From: Azospirillum soli
GTDB taxonomy: Bacteria > Pseudomonadota > Alphaproteobacteria > Azospirillales > Azospirillaceae
Direction of reading: 5' to 3'
Length of the DNA stretch: 64,000 nt
NCBI RefSeq assembly: GCF_017876165.1
Contig: NZ_JAGINQ010000002.1
Coordinates: forward strand, 434,001 to 498,000
A model generated the notes under the pieces. The model saw only the letters and a program-made list of their open reading frames with translations. It searched no databases and was not told the DNA's origin. Positions 16,901 through 24,702 of the stretch are shown piece by piece. A program made the translations under genes and the position numbers. Each line of letters opens with the position of its first letter. Positions within the stretch are counted from its first letter, which is position 1.

Positions 16901-17347
16901 ATGATGGGCAAGGACGAGATCGTCGATACGCTCAACGATCTCATTCGCATCGTCGAGGACAGCCACGAAGCCTACCGCCAAGCGGCGGAAACGGCGGCGG
17001 AGGACGATCTCAAGGCGCTGTTCAACGACTTGGCGGCCCAGCGCGGCGCCATCGTTCGCGAGCTGCAACGGCTGGTCGCGGAGCAGGGCGGGGCGCCGGA
17101 CATGGGCGGCACCGTGCTGGGCGGCGCGCACCGTTTCTTCCTGGAACTGAAGTCCACCGTGCTCGGCCACGACCGCGCTGCCATCCTGGGGGAGGTGGAG
17201 CGGGGCGAGTCCGAATGTGTCCGCCGCTACGACGAGGCGCTGGCGAAGGAACTGCCGCTGCCGATCACCGCCGTCGTCGCGCAGCACCTGGACCGCATCC
17301 GGGTGGACCGCGACCGCATGGCCATGCTGCGGGGGGAAGTTGCTTAA
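16901..17347 (+). CDS. PA2169/DUF2383 family four-helix-bundle protein
   Basis: A 148-residue cytoplasmic four-helix protein of the PA2169/DUF2383 type. The N-terminus (DTLNDLIRIVEDSHEAYRQA) is the family's best marker. Glu/His positions suggest a ferritin-like fold, but no activity is established. GGGAGG lies 7 nt before the first of two adjacent ATGs. It is divergent from the DUF892 gene, with about 150 bp of shared upstream region. Its stop overlaps by 3 bp the stop of the convergent DUF1289 gene. Confidence 0.85.
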   Translation: MMGKDEIVDTLNDLIRIVEDSHEAYRQAAETAAEDDLKALFNDLAAQRGAIVRELQRLVAEQGGAPDMGGTVLGGAHRFFLELKSTVLGHDRAAILGEVERGESECVRRYDEALAKELPLPITAVVAQHLDRIRVDRDRMAMLRGEVA

Positions 17348-17535
17348 GCGTTGGCGGCCCGGCGAACCTCAAGCTCGGCCAGCAGGGCGCGCTTGTCGGC
17401 CGGTTCCATGCCTTTCCACGCCTTGATTTCCGCCAGCGTGCGCAGGCAGCCCAGGCAGTGGGAGCGGTTTTCGGTGAGCTTGCAGACGCTCACGCAGGGG
17501 GACGGAACGGCATCGGTTTCGGCATCGGCGGACAT
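17344..17535 (-). CDS. DUF1289 family small Cys-containing protein
   Basis: A 63-residue protein with the DUF1289 pattern: PCVSVCKLTENRSHCLGCLR, in which four Cys could bind zinc or a cluster, followed by EIKAWKGM. Function unknown; some members have been described as predicted Fe-S proteins. The start is taken at the ATG before SADAETD, preceded by GGAAG. Its stop codon overlaps that of the convergent DUF2383 gene. Confidence 0.82.
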   Translation of the reverse strand: MSADAETDAVPSPCVSVCKLTENRSHCLGCLRTLAEIKAWKGMEPADKRALLAELEVRRAANA

Positions 17536-17544
17536 ACGGACTTC

Positions 17545-17579
17545 CAAAAAAGGAAACGGGGCGGCCATGCGCCGCCCCG
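17545..17579 (-). terminator. Rho-independent terminator of the korAB-ferritin operon
   Basis: A perfect 10-bp GC stem (17555-17564 with 17570-17579) is followed on the minus strand by TTTCC and a run of six T. It lies 28 bp past the stop of the ferritin-like gene. Confidence 0.88.
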
Positions 17580-17606
17580 TCCTCTAACACCGGGTCTGGA
17601 CCGGTC

Positions 17607-18140
17607 TCAATCCGAAATGTTCGGTGGGTCGGGATCGTCGTCCCAGCCTTCCTTCGGCGCCGGGTAGCGTTCCAGCCATTGGCGGACCAGGGCGACGTGG
17701 CCGGCTTCCTCCTCCGCGAACTCGCGGGCGAGGCGGGCGACCTCCGGGTCTTTGGTCTCGGCCGCGACCGAAGCGTAGTACTTGTTGCCCTGCGTTTCGC
17801 TGAGCAGCGCCATCTTCAGGGCATGGTGCGGCTGCATCAGATAGTGCGCGTGCTCGAAGCTCGCGGCCTCCGGCGACTCGTTGGTCGCGTCCCACTGGAA
17901 CTCCCACGGGGCGACCTTCGGCAGAGGGCCATGCTTCTCGGCGATCTGCCGCACTTCCTCGGCATGCTTGCGCGAGTAGACGGCGAGGTCGCGGAACAGC
18001 TTCGCGACGTCCACATTGTTGTGGGCTTCCATGCTGTCGGCCAGCTCCACGTAACGGTCGGCGGCCTCGTTCTCCAGCTCCAGGGCGTGGGCCAGGAACA
18101 GGCCGACGTTGGCGGCGCCGTTCAGAACCGTCGTCTTCAT
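17607..18140 (-). CDS. ferritin-like (rubrerythrin-type) protein coupled to korB
   Basis: A 177-residue protein with a ferritin-like helical bundle. Metal-type residues are visible in helix 1 (ELENEAADRYVELAD), in RKHAEEV and in the last helix (EEEAGHVALVRQW, an E-x2-H site). A Pro/Asp-rich tail ends the protein, and there is no rubredoxin domain. Its ATG overlaps the korB stop (ATGA), so it is translated with the 2-oxoacid:ferredoxin oxidoreductase. A role in protecting that oxygen-sensitive enzyme or in peroxide or iron handling is an inference from context. Confidence 0.85.
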   Translation of the reverse strand: MKTTVLNGAANVGLFLAHALELENEAADRYVELADSMEAHNNVDVAKLFRDLAVYSRKHAEEVRQIAEKHGPLPKVAPWEFQWDATNESPEAASFEHAHYLMQPHHALKMALLSETQGNKYYASVAAETKDPEVARLAREFAEEEAGHVALVRQWLERYPAPKEGWDDDPDPPNISD

Positions 18141-18979
18141 ACCGCGAAGCCCTCCTCGATCTGGGCGATGGTGCTGGTCACAGCCGACCCGGGTTGGAAC
18201 GGCCGGCGGTTGCCGGCGAGGAAGATGCCGAGGCCGAAACCGTCGTCTTCCAGCACGGCGCGCATCGCCGCGTTCGGATCGTCGGTCGGCTCGCGGCCGT
18301 AGGGGTGGACCGTGCTCTTCCAGCCGCGCTGTTCCGGGCGGAAGGTGACGCAGGGGCTGAGGACGTGGATCACCGAGAAGCCGGGGTGCTTCACGCCCTC
18401 GACGATCAGGCGCGCCACCTCGTTCGGGTCGCCGGAGAAGCCGCGCGCCACGAAGTTTGCGCCGCAGGCCAGCGCCAGCGCGACGGGCTGGATCGGGTTC
18501 ACGCCCGGACCTTCCGGAGTCAGCTTGCTCTCGCACCAGTCGGCTTCGGTGGTGGGGGAGGCCTGGCCCTTGGTCATGCCGTACACCTGATTGTCCATGA
18601 CGATGTAGGTCATGTCCACGTTGCGCCGGCAGGCGTGCAGGAAGTGGTTGCCGCCGATGGAGAAGCCGTCGCCGTCGCCGCCGAAGATCAGCACGTTCAG
18701 TTCGGGCCGGGCCAGCTTCACGCCCGACGCCACCGCCAGCGAACGGCCGTGCACGGTGTGATAGCCGTAGACGCTGGTGTAGGCGGGAATGCGCGACGAG
18801 CAGCCGATGCCCGACACCACGACAGTGTTGTGACGCTCCATCCCCATGTTGGCCATGGCGCGGGTGATGCCGGCCAGCACGGAATAGTCGCCGCAGCCGG
18901 GGCACCAGATCGGCTTCACGTCGGACTTGTAGTCGTGCGGCGTGGGGGCCGGCACGTTCTCGGTCAGATGCGTATCCAT
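18137..18979 (-). CDS. korB: 2-oxoacid:ferredoxin oxidoreductase beta subunit
   Basis: TPP-binding beta subunit (280 aa) of a 2-oxoglutarate (or related 2-oxoacid):ferredoxin oxidoreductase, which converts 2-oxoacid plus CoA to acyl-CoA and CO2 while reducing ferredoxin. WCPGCGDYSVLAG near residue 26 and the TPP/Mg motif GGDGDGFSIGGNH (about 90-102) with DNQVYGMTKGQ (about 122-132) are typical. No ferredoxin domain is fused. It follows korA by 20 bp and overlaps the ferritin-like gene. 2-oxoglutarate is the most likely substrate, but sequence alone does not prove it. Confidence 0.93.
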   Translation of the reverse strand: MDTHLTENVPAPTPHDYKSDVKPIWCPGCGDYSVLAGITRAMANMGMERHNTVVVSGIGCSSRIPAYTSVYGYHTVHGRSLAVASGVKLARPELNVLIFGGDGDGFSIGGNHFLHACRRNVDMTYIVMDNQVYGMTKGQASPTTEADWCESKLTPEGPGVNPIQPVALALACGANFVARGFSGDPNEVARLIVEGVKHPGFSVIHVLSPCVTFRPEQRGWKSTVHPYGREPTDDPNAAMRAVLEDDGFGLGIFLAGNRRPFQPGSAVTSTIAQIEEGFAV

Positions 18980-18999
18980 GGTTTTCGTGCTCCGGCCGG

Positions 19000-20730
19000 T
19001 CAGATCAGGGAAACGAGCGTCTCGTGCACCTCGCGGGCGCGGATCGGCAGCGGGCCGGGGCGGCTGAACACCGACACCTCGCCCGGCAGGTCGTAATGCG
19101 CCCGCAGGAACTTGTGGAACTGGGCGCCGTGCGTCTGCTCGACGACCAGCACCTTCGTCACCCCCTTCAGCGCCTCGGCGAGCTTGGCCGGCTGAACCGG
19201 GAAGATCAGGCGGATGGCGACCAGACGGGCCTTCCTGCCGGCGGCCTCCAGGCGGCGCACCGCCTCGCGCGACGGGCCGGTGGAAGACCCCCAGGTGACG
19301 ACGGCGATCTCGCCCTCGCCCTCGATGTCGGCCCAGGCGTCGCCGAACTCGTGGCTGGTCAGCTTGCGCAGGCGCTTGTCGAGCTGTTTCTGGTGGTCGG
19401 ACGCCTGCGAGGAGGGCAGGGCGTTCTCCGCATGCTCCAGGCCGTCGGCGGTGTGCTCGCCGCCCGGCATGCCGGGGATCGCGGCCGGGGAGACGCCGGA
19501 CTCGGTGTTGGCGTAGCGCTTGTACTTCTCGCCGCCGCCGAGGTCGGTCGCCAGCAGGCGTTCCGCCTTGTGCGGGGCGTCGGCCGGCTTGTCGATGATG
19601 GCGCGCGACTGGCCCATGGCCTGATCGGACAGCACGATCGCCGGGGTTTGCAGCGCCTCAGCCAGATGCACCGCCCATTGGGTGGTGAACAGGCAATCGC
19701 CGATGGAGGTCGGGCCGACCACCAGATGCGGCGCGTCGCCGTGCAGGCCGTAGACGGCGATGTTCAGGTCCGACTGCTCCGACTTGGTCGGGATGCCGGT
19801 GCTCGGGCCGCCGCGCTGCACGTCCACGATGACCACCGGGGTTTCCGACGCCACGCCCAGGCCGATGCATTCGGTCATCAGCGACAGGCCCGGACCGGCC
19901 GTCGCGGTGATCGACGGCACGCCGGAGAAGGAGGCGCCCAGGCACATGGCGATGGAGGCCAGCTCGTCCTCCGCCTGCACCAGCTTGCCGCCGGTCCTGG
20001 CGAGGTTGGGGGCCAGCCATTCCAGGATTTCGGTCGCGGGGGTGATCGGGTAGGCGGCGCAGAACTTCACCCCGCCCTTCAGCGCGCCCAGGCCGGCGGC
20101 CTCGTTGCCGGAGATGTTCCAGCGCACGCCGTCACCCCGGTTCGGGGCGGCGAGTTCCAAGTCCAGGCCCCAGCCGGCGGCTTCCTTGGCACCGGCGTCG
20201 ATGCCGGCGCTGGACGCCTGGACGGCGGCGTCGCCCTTCTTGCCCAGCGCCTTCCGGATCACGGCGTCGATGCCGGCGCGCGGCAGGCCGATGACGGCCG
20301 CGACGGCGCCCAGGCCGACCATGTTGACGCGCCCGCCGGGGATCTTCGCGGCCAGTTCCTTGATCGGCAGCTCGATTTGCTTGGCGCCGCTGGCCGCCAG
20401 CACTGCCGGCACCTCGCCCTGGCTCGGGTCGGTGACGATGACGCTCTTGTCCGACAGGGGAAGCTCGGCCGCGAAACGCTCGACGTTCTGCCAGTCGAAG
20501 GCGACGATCAGGTCGAAGCGGTCGCCGGGACCATGCACCGGGGTGGGCGACAGACGCACGAGGGCCGCCGCCTCACCGCCGCGGATCTGCGGGCCGGTGG
20601 AGCGCGACATCAAACCGTACCATCCCACATTGGCGGCGGCATCCAGCAGCATCTGTCCGGCGGTCATCGCGCCGGCGCCACCGCTGCCCACCAGGGCAAT
20701 CGTGACCGAGTCCACTGTCATAAGGTTCAT
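19000..20730 (-). CDS. korA: 2-oxoacid:ferredoxin oxidoreductase, fused gamma-alpha subunit
   Basis: A 576-residue fusion. The N-terminal gamma-type domain (about 1-190) contains GSGGAGAMTAG at its start. The alpha domain (about 205-576) contains FCAAYPITPATEILEWLA and a CoA-side region. This arrangement is common for two-subunit KorAB in aerobic alphaproteobacteria. Two in-frame ATGs (20730 and 20721) are possible; a G-run just before the first fits the second better in spacing. It is first in the korA-korB-ferritin operon. The 150 bp upstream show no clear promoter. Confidence 0.93.
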   Translation of the reverse strand: MNLMTVDSVTIALVGSGGAGAMTAGQMLLDAAANVGWYGLMSRSTGPQIRGGEAAALVRLSPTPVHGPGDRFDLIVAFDWQNVERFAAELPLSDKSVIVTDPSQGEVPAVLAASGAKQIELPIKELAAKIPGGRVNMVGLGAVAAVIGLPRAGIDAVIRKALGKKGDAAVQASSAGIDAGAKEAAGWGLDLELAAPNRGDGVRWNISGNEAAGLGALKGGVKFCAAYPITPATEILEWLAPNLARTGGKLVQAEDELASIAMCLGASFSGVPSITATAGPGLSLMTECIGLGVASETPVVIVDVQRGGPSTGIPTKSEQSDLNIAVYGLHGDAPHLVVGPTSIGDCLFTTQWAVHLAEALQTPAIVLSDQAMGQSRAIIDKPADAPHKAERLLATDLGGGEKYKRYANTESGVSPAAIPGMPGGEHTADGLEHAENALPSSQASDHQKQLDKRLRKLTSHEFGDAWADIEGEGEIAVVTWGSSTGPSREAVRRLEAAGRKARLVAIRLIFPVQPAKLAEALKGVTKVLVVEQTHGAQFHKFLRAHYDLPGEVSVFSRPGPLPIRAREVHETLVSLI

Positions 20731-20882
20731 CCCCCCTGCGTCCGAAAGTGAGTCGCCCGACGGACATACCGCTTATTCAGCTTTGCGGAACAAGGGAATG
20801 ATCTGGCGCAAGCCCCAACCTCAAGGAAGCGAATTGCCGCAGGGCCGCGGCCAATCCGCCGTGCCGATTGAGTGTTGCCGCG

Positions 20883-21563
20883 CTACTCGGAATAGCGTTC
20901 TTCCTTCCAGGGATCGGCCTCGTTGTGGTAGCCGCGCACCTCCCAGTAACCGCGCCGATCCTCTGCAACCAGTTCGAGGCGCTTCACCCATTTGGCGCTC
21001 TTCCAGAAATACAGCTTGGGCACGACGACCCGGACGGGACCGCCGTGGTCGCGGCTGATCGGCTGGCCTTCCCAGCGGGTGGCGAGCAACGCGTCCTCTT
21101 CGGCGAAGGCGTCCAGCGGCAGGTTGGTCGTGTAGCCGTCCGACGAATGGCAGACGACGAAGCGCGCGTCCGCCTTCGGCTTCACGATGGCCAGCAGATG
21201 GCGGGTGCTGACGCCCTCCCAATGGTTGTCGTAGCGCGACCATGTGGTGACGCAGTGGATGTCGGAGACGAAGCGTTTCTGCGGCTGGGCCTGGAAGTCC
21301 TCCCAGCGCCACGCGATCGGGTTCTCGACCAACCCGTCCACGGTCAGGGTCCAGTTCTCCGTCGTCACGCGCGGCACGATGCCGAGGTCGAGCACCGGCC
21401 AGTCCTCCACCAGCCGTTGGCCGGGCGGCAGCCGGTCGCGCGCCGGGTCGGCCGTCGTGCCGGTCAGACCCCGGCCCTCGCGCGCCCACGTCTCCTTGGT
21501 GGCGACGAGCTTTTCGCGAATCGTTCCGTCCTTCCCGATCTCGTCCTCGGTCTCATCGGCCAT
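20883..21563 (-). CDS. sulfite oxidase-like molybdopterin oxidoreductase
   Basis: A 226-residue protein with the sulfite-oxidase molybdopterin fold. The conserved cofactor-ligand Cys is visible in IHCVTTWSRYD (near residue 103), and GGPVRVVVPKLYFWKSAKW (about 175-193) is typical. There is no Tat signal, heme or dimerisation domain, so it is a short cytoplasmic member rather than SorA or MsrP. The start is taken at the ATG before ADETED, preceded by GAGGA. The substrate is unknown. Confidence 0.88.
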   Translation of the reverse strand: MADETEDEIGKDGTIREKLVATKETWAREGRGLTGTTADPARDRLPPGQRLVEDWPVLDLGIVPRVTTENWTLTVDGLVENPIAWRWEDFQAQPQKRFVSDIHCVTTWSRYDNHWEGVSTRHLLAIVKPKADARFVVCHSSDGYTTNLPLDAFAEEDALLATRWEGQPISRDHGGPVRVVVPKLYFWKSAKWVKRLELVAEDRRGYWEVRGYHNEADPWKEERYSE

Positions 21564-21762
21564 GGCGTCCTCGCGCTGCGCAGTGATTGGGGACACGGAT
21601 GAACGCAGGTTAGCACAGATGATCGTGCCGGTTTTCCCCAAGGACACGGTGACTGCGTCCAGGTCGTCTCAAAAAGGTTTGAAAGGCCTCGGGTTGGCAA
21701 GCGGAAGGGGGCGGGCTACCTTCCCTGTCCCGCGAGATACTGAAAAAACGGATAGGACACGG

Positions 21763-24105
21763 ATGCTTCGCGCACGCACCCCCTGGCTGGGTGGGTTGGG
21801 GATCGGCGGGTTTGCCGCCATCCTGCTGCTTCTGGTCATGAGCCTTGCCGTGCCAGCGCTGGCCGCCGGTCCGGTACCCAGCGCACCGGTCGGCATGCCG
21901 ACGGCTCCGGCGCCGGCCGCCGAACCGGCCGCTTCGGCGGAGCCGACGGCCGAGCAGCTGGCCGCCATGGTCACGACCCTGGAGGACCCGGCCGCCCGCG
22001 CCCGGCTGGTGGAGCAGCTGAAGGCGCTGATCGCGGCGCAGAAGGGGCTCGACCAGGCGAAGGCCGAGGAAGTGGCGGTGGAGTCCCTGCCGGAAACCAT
22101 CGGCGCGCGGGCGCTGTCCTTCCTGGCGGAACGCATGGACGTGCTGAGCCACCAGCTCGTCCAGGTCGCCAACGTGTTCAAGGATCTGCCGGGCGCCGCC
22201 GAGTGGCTGCAACGGCAGGTCGACGATCCCTCGGCCCGCGACCGCTGGGCGCAGATCGGCATCCAGCTCACCATGATCCTGGTGGCCGGCGGCATCATCG
22301 AACGCTTCGTCATGTGGCTGCTCGCCCGCCCGCGCCGGGCGCTGGCCGCGCGCGGGGCGCCGAACACGCTGGTTCGGGTGCCGCTGCTGTTCGGCCGCGC
22401 GCTGCTGGAGCTGGCGCCCATCGCCGCCTTCATCGTCGTCGGCTACGGCATACTGTCGGTCAGCGAGCCGGGGCCGCGCGTGCGGCTGGTGGCGCTCGCC
22501 ATCATCAACGCGACGGTGATCCTGCAGGTGCTGCTGGTCGTCGTCCGCATGGTCATCGCCCCGGACGCGCCGAACCTGCGGCTGATCCGCATGGGCGATG
22601 CCAACACCGTGCGGCTGTACGTGTGGATTCGCCGTCTCGCCGCCGTTGGCGTCTACGGCTACTTCATGGCCGAGGGCGCCTATGTGCTGGGCCTGCCGCT
22701 CGGCGCGTACGGGGCGCTGCTGAAGCTGCTCGGCCTCGCGCTGGCCGGCATGCTGATCGCGCTGATTCTCCAGAACCGCCGCACCGTGGCCGAATGGATG
22801 CACGGCAACCCACTGTCCGGCGACGGCGATCCCGTGTCGACGGAAGCGCGGGAGGCCGACGGGCAGGGGGCCGTGCTGCGCTCCGCCCGGCGGCGCTTCG
22901 CGGACATCTGGCACGTGCTGGCCATCATCTACGTGGTGGTGACCTTCGGCGTCTGGGTGCTGAACGTCTATGGCGGGTTCGAGTATCTGGCGCGGGCCAC
23001 CGGCACCACCATCGCCGTGGCGGTGGTCGCGCGGCTGCTGGTCAACGGCATCAACCGGGCGTTGCGGCGCGGCTTGCGCATGGGGGCCGAGACGCAGGCC
23101 GCTCTGCCGCAGTTGCAGGAGCGTGCCAACCTCTACATCCCGATCCTGCACCGGGTCGTGAAGACGGTCATCTGGGTCGTCGCCCTGATGATGATCCTCT
23201 ACGGCTGGGGCATCGACACGCTGGCCTGGACCGAAATCCCGCTCGGCCGGCGCATCGTCGGCAGTGCTGTGTCCATCGCGCTGCTGCTGGTCGGCGCCGT
23301 GGTGGCGTGGGAGATCGTCAGCGCGCTGATCGAACGCTTCCTGGCCTCCACCGACCGCAACGGCACGCGCATCGAGCGCAGCGCGCGGGTGCGCACGCTG
23401 CTGCCGCTGCTGCGCAACGCCTTCCTGGTGGTGCTGGTCACCATGGTCTCGCTGATCACCCTGTCGGAGCTGGGCGTCAACATCGCGCCGCTGCTGGCCG
23501 GTGCCGGTGTGGTCGGTCTGGCGGTCGGTTTCGGCTCCCAGACCCTGGTCAAGGACATCATCACGGGCCTGTTCATCCTGTTCGAGGACAGCATCTCCAT
23601 CGGCGACGTGGTGGATGTCGGCGGCGGGCATTCCGGCGTGGTGGAGGCCCTGTCCATCCGCTCCATCCGCCTGCGCGACGCGTCCGGCGCGATCCATTCG
23701 GTGCCGTTCAACTCGGTCACCACGGTCAAGAACATGTCGAAGGACTTCTCCTACGCCCTGTTTGAGGTGCGCGTGTCCTACCGCGAGGACCCCGACCGCG
23801 TGATCGCGGCGCTGAAGGAGATCGGCACCGGCCTTCAGACCGACCCGCAGTTCGCGCCCGACATCCTGGTGCCGCTGGAGGTCATGGGCCTGGACAAGTT
23901 CCAGCAGGACTCCACGCAGCTCATCACGGCGCGTTTCAAGACCCGCCCGACCAAGCAATGGGGCGTCTCGCGCGAGTTCAACCGCCGTATGAAGAAGCGT
24001 TTCGACGAACTGGGGGTCGAGGTCCCGACCGGCGCCATGCAGCTGGTCGTCGGCAGCGGCCATCCGGACCGCGCGCTTGCCGAGGCCCTGAGTCAGGGGT
24101 CCTGA
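21763..24105 (+). CDS. large mechanosensitive ion channel (MscS family)
   Basis: A 780-residue MscS-superfamily channel. A signal peptide (about 1-33, ending PALAAGP) is followed by an Ala/Pro-rich periplasmic region and a helical domain to about residue 150. About ten membrane helices come next. The pore helix and beta domain (about 565-640) are marked by AGAGVVGLAVGFGSQ, VKDIITGLFILFED and the VPFNSVTTVKN segment. The length is of the MscK/YbdG-like extended type. The start is chosen so that the signal peptide is N-terminal; longer in-frame readings are hydrophilic and unlikely. Confidence 0.93.
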   Translation: MLRARTPWLGGLGIGGFAAILLLLVMSLAVPALAAGPVPSAPVGMPTAPAPAAEPAASAEPTAEQLAAMVTTLEDPAARARLVEQLKALIAAQKGLDQAKAEEVAVESLPETIGARALSFLAERMDVLSHQLVQVANVFKDLPGAAEWLQRQVDDPSARDRWAQIGIQLTMILVAGGIIERFVMWLLARPRRALAARGAPNTLVRVPLLFGRALLELAPIAAFIVVGYGILSVSEPGPRVRLVALAIINATVILQVLLVVVRMVIAPDAPNLRLIRMGDANTVRLYVWIRRLAAVGVYGYFMAEGAYVLGLPLGAYGALLKLLGLALAGMLIALILQNRRTVAEWMHGNPLSGDGDPVSTEAREADGQGAVLRSARRRFADIWHVLAIIYVVVTFGVWVLNVYGGFEYLARATGTTIAVAVVARLLVNGINRALRRGLRMGAETQAALPQLQERANLYIPILHRVVKTVIWVVALMMILYGWGIDTLAWTEIPLGRRIVGSAVSIALLLVGAVVAWEIVSALIERFLASTDRNGTRIERSARVRTLLPLLRNAFLVVLVTMVSLITLSELGVNIAPLLAGAGVVGLAVGFGSQTLVKDIITGLFILFEDSISIGDVVDVGGGHSGVVEALSIRSIRLRDASGAIHSVPFNSVTTVKNMSKDFSYALFEVRVSYREDPDRVIAALKEIGTGLQTDPQFAPDILVPLEVMGLDKFQQDSTQLITARFKTRPTKQWGVSREFNRRMKKRFDELGVEVPTGAMQLVVGSGHPDRALAEALSQGS

Positions 24106-24168
24106 GAGCCAGGGCTCCTGATTACCCCTTTCGCGCGGACCGGGAGAAACATTTGAGGCTGTGCAGTG

Positions 24169-24196
24169 TTTCCGGTGTGTGAGTTCACACCGGAAA
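24169..24196 (+). promoter_or_regulatory. perfect hairpin over the ribosome-binding site of the iron-permease-like gene
   Basis: An 11-bp perfect stem (24169-24179 with 24186-24196) with a 6-nt loop ends 10 nt before the ATG. Its right arm contains CGGAAAG, the only possible Shine-Dalgarno, so the site is paired in the folded RNA. There is no T-run, so a terminator is unlikely. Confidence 0.55.
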
Positions 24197-24206
24197 GCAC
24201 CGCGTC

Positions 24207-24674
24207 ATGTTCCACGCCTTCTTCTTCCGCTTCGCCCGCTGGACGGAGCGTCAGACCGGACGCCCCGGAGCCTTCGTCCTGGCGCTCGGCGTGGTCATCC
24301 TGTGGGCGGTGACCGGCCCGCTGTTCCATTTCTCCGACACGTGGCAGCTGGTCATCAACACCGGGACGACCATCGTCACCTTCCTGATGGTGTTTCTGAT
24401 CCAGAACGCTCAGAACCGCGACACCCAGGCGGTGCAGCTGAAGCTGGACGAGCTGATCCGCGCCACCGAGGCGGCGCGCAACAACCTGATCAACCTGGAG
24501 GAACGGTCCGAGCAGGACTTGGCGAGGGTGAAGAACGGCTTCGAGAAGATCGCCGCCAAGACCGCCGACTGCCTGGAAAGCGAGATCGAACGCAAGGTCG
24601 AGGAGGAGGTGGAGGAGGAGTTCGAGGAGCGGGGGCTGACGAAGAAGGAAACCTCTCTTTCTCCAGAGAGGTGA
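24207..24674 (+). CDS. low-affinity iron permease family protein
   Basis: A 155-residue membrane protein resembling the low-affinity iron permease (PF04120-type) family. Two hydrophobic helices (about 24-42 and 48-66) enclose a short loop, then the family hallmark FLIQNAQNRDTQAVQLKLDE is followed by a long coiled-coil-like acidic tail (about 85-150). Function of bacterial members is not proven. It lies downstream of the MscS gene with a hairpin in its leader. Confidence 0.85.
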   Translation: MFHAFFFRFARWTERQTGRPGAFVLALGVVILWAVTGPLFHFSDTWQLVINTGTTIVTFLMVFLIQNAQNRDTQAVQLKLDELIRATEAARNNLINLEERSEQDLARVKNGFEKIAAKTADCLESEIERKVEEEVEEEFEERGLTKKETSLSPER

Positions 24675-24702
24675 GGGCCAGAGAGGTGAGAGTTTATGAG
24701 CA

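Noticed and set aside
21610..24063. 817-codon minus-strand open frame opposite the MscS gene
   Set aside because: Shadow frame with biased composition; the plus strand has clear MscS motifs and a signal peptide.
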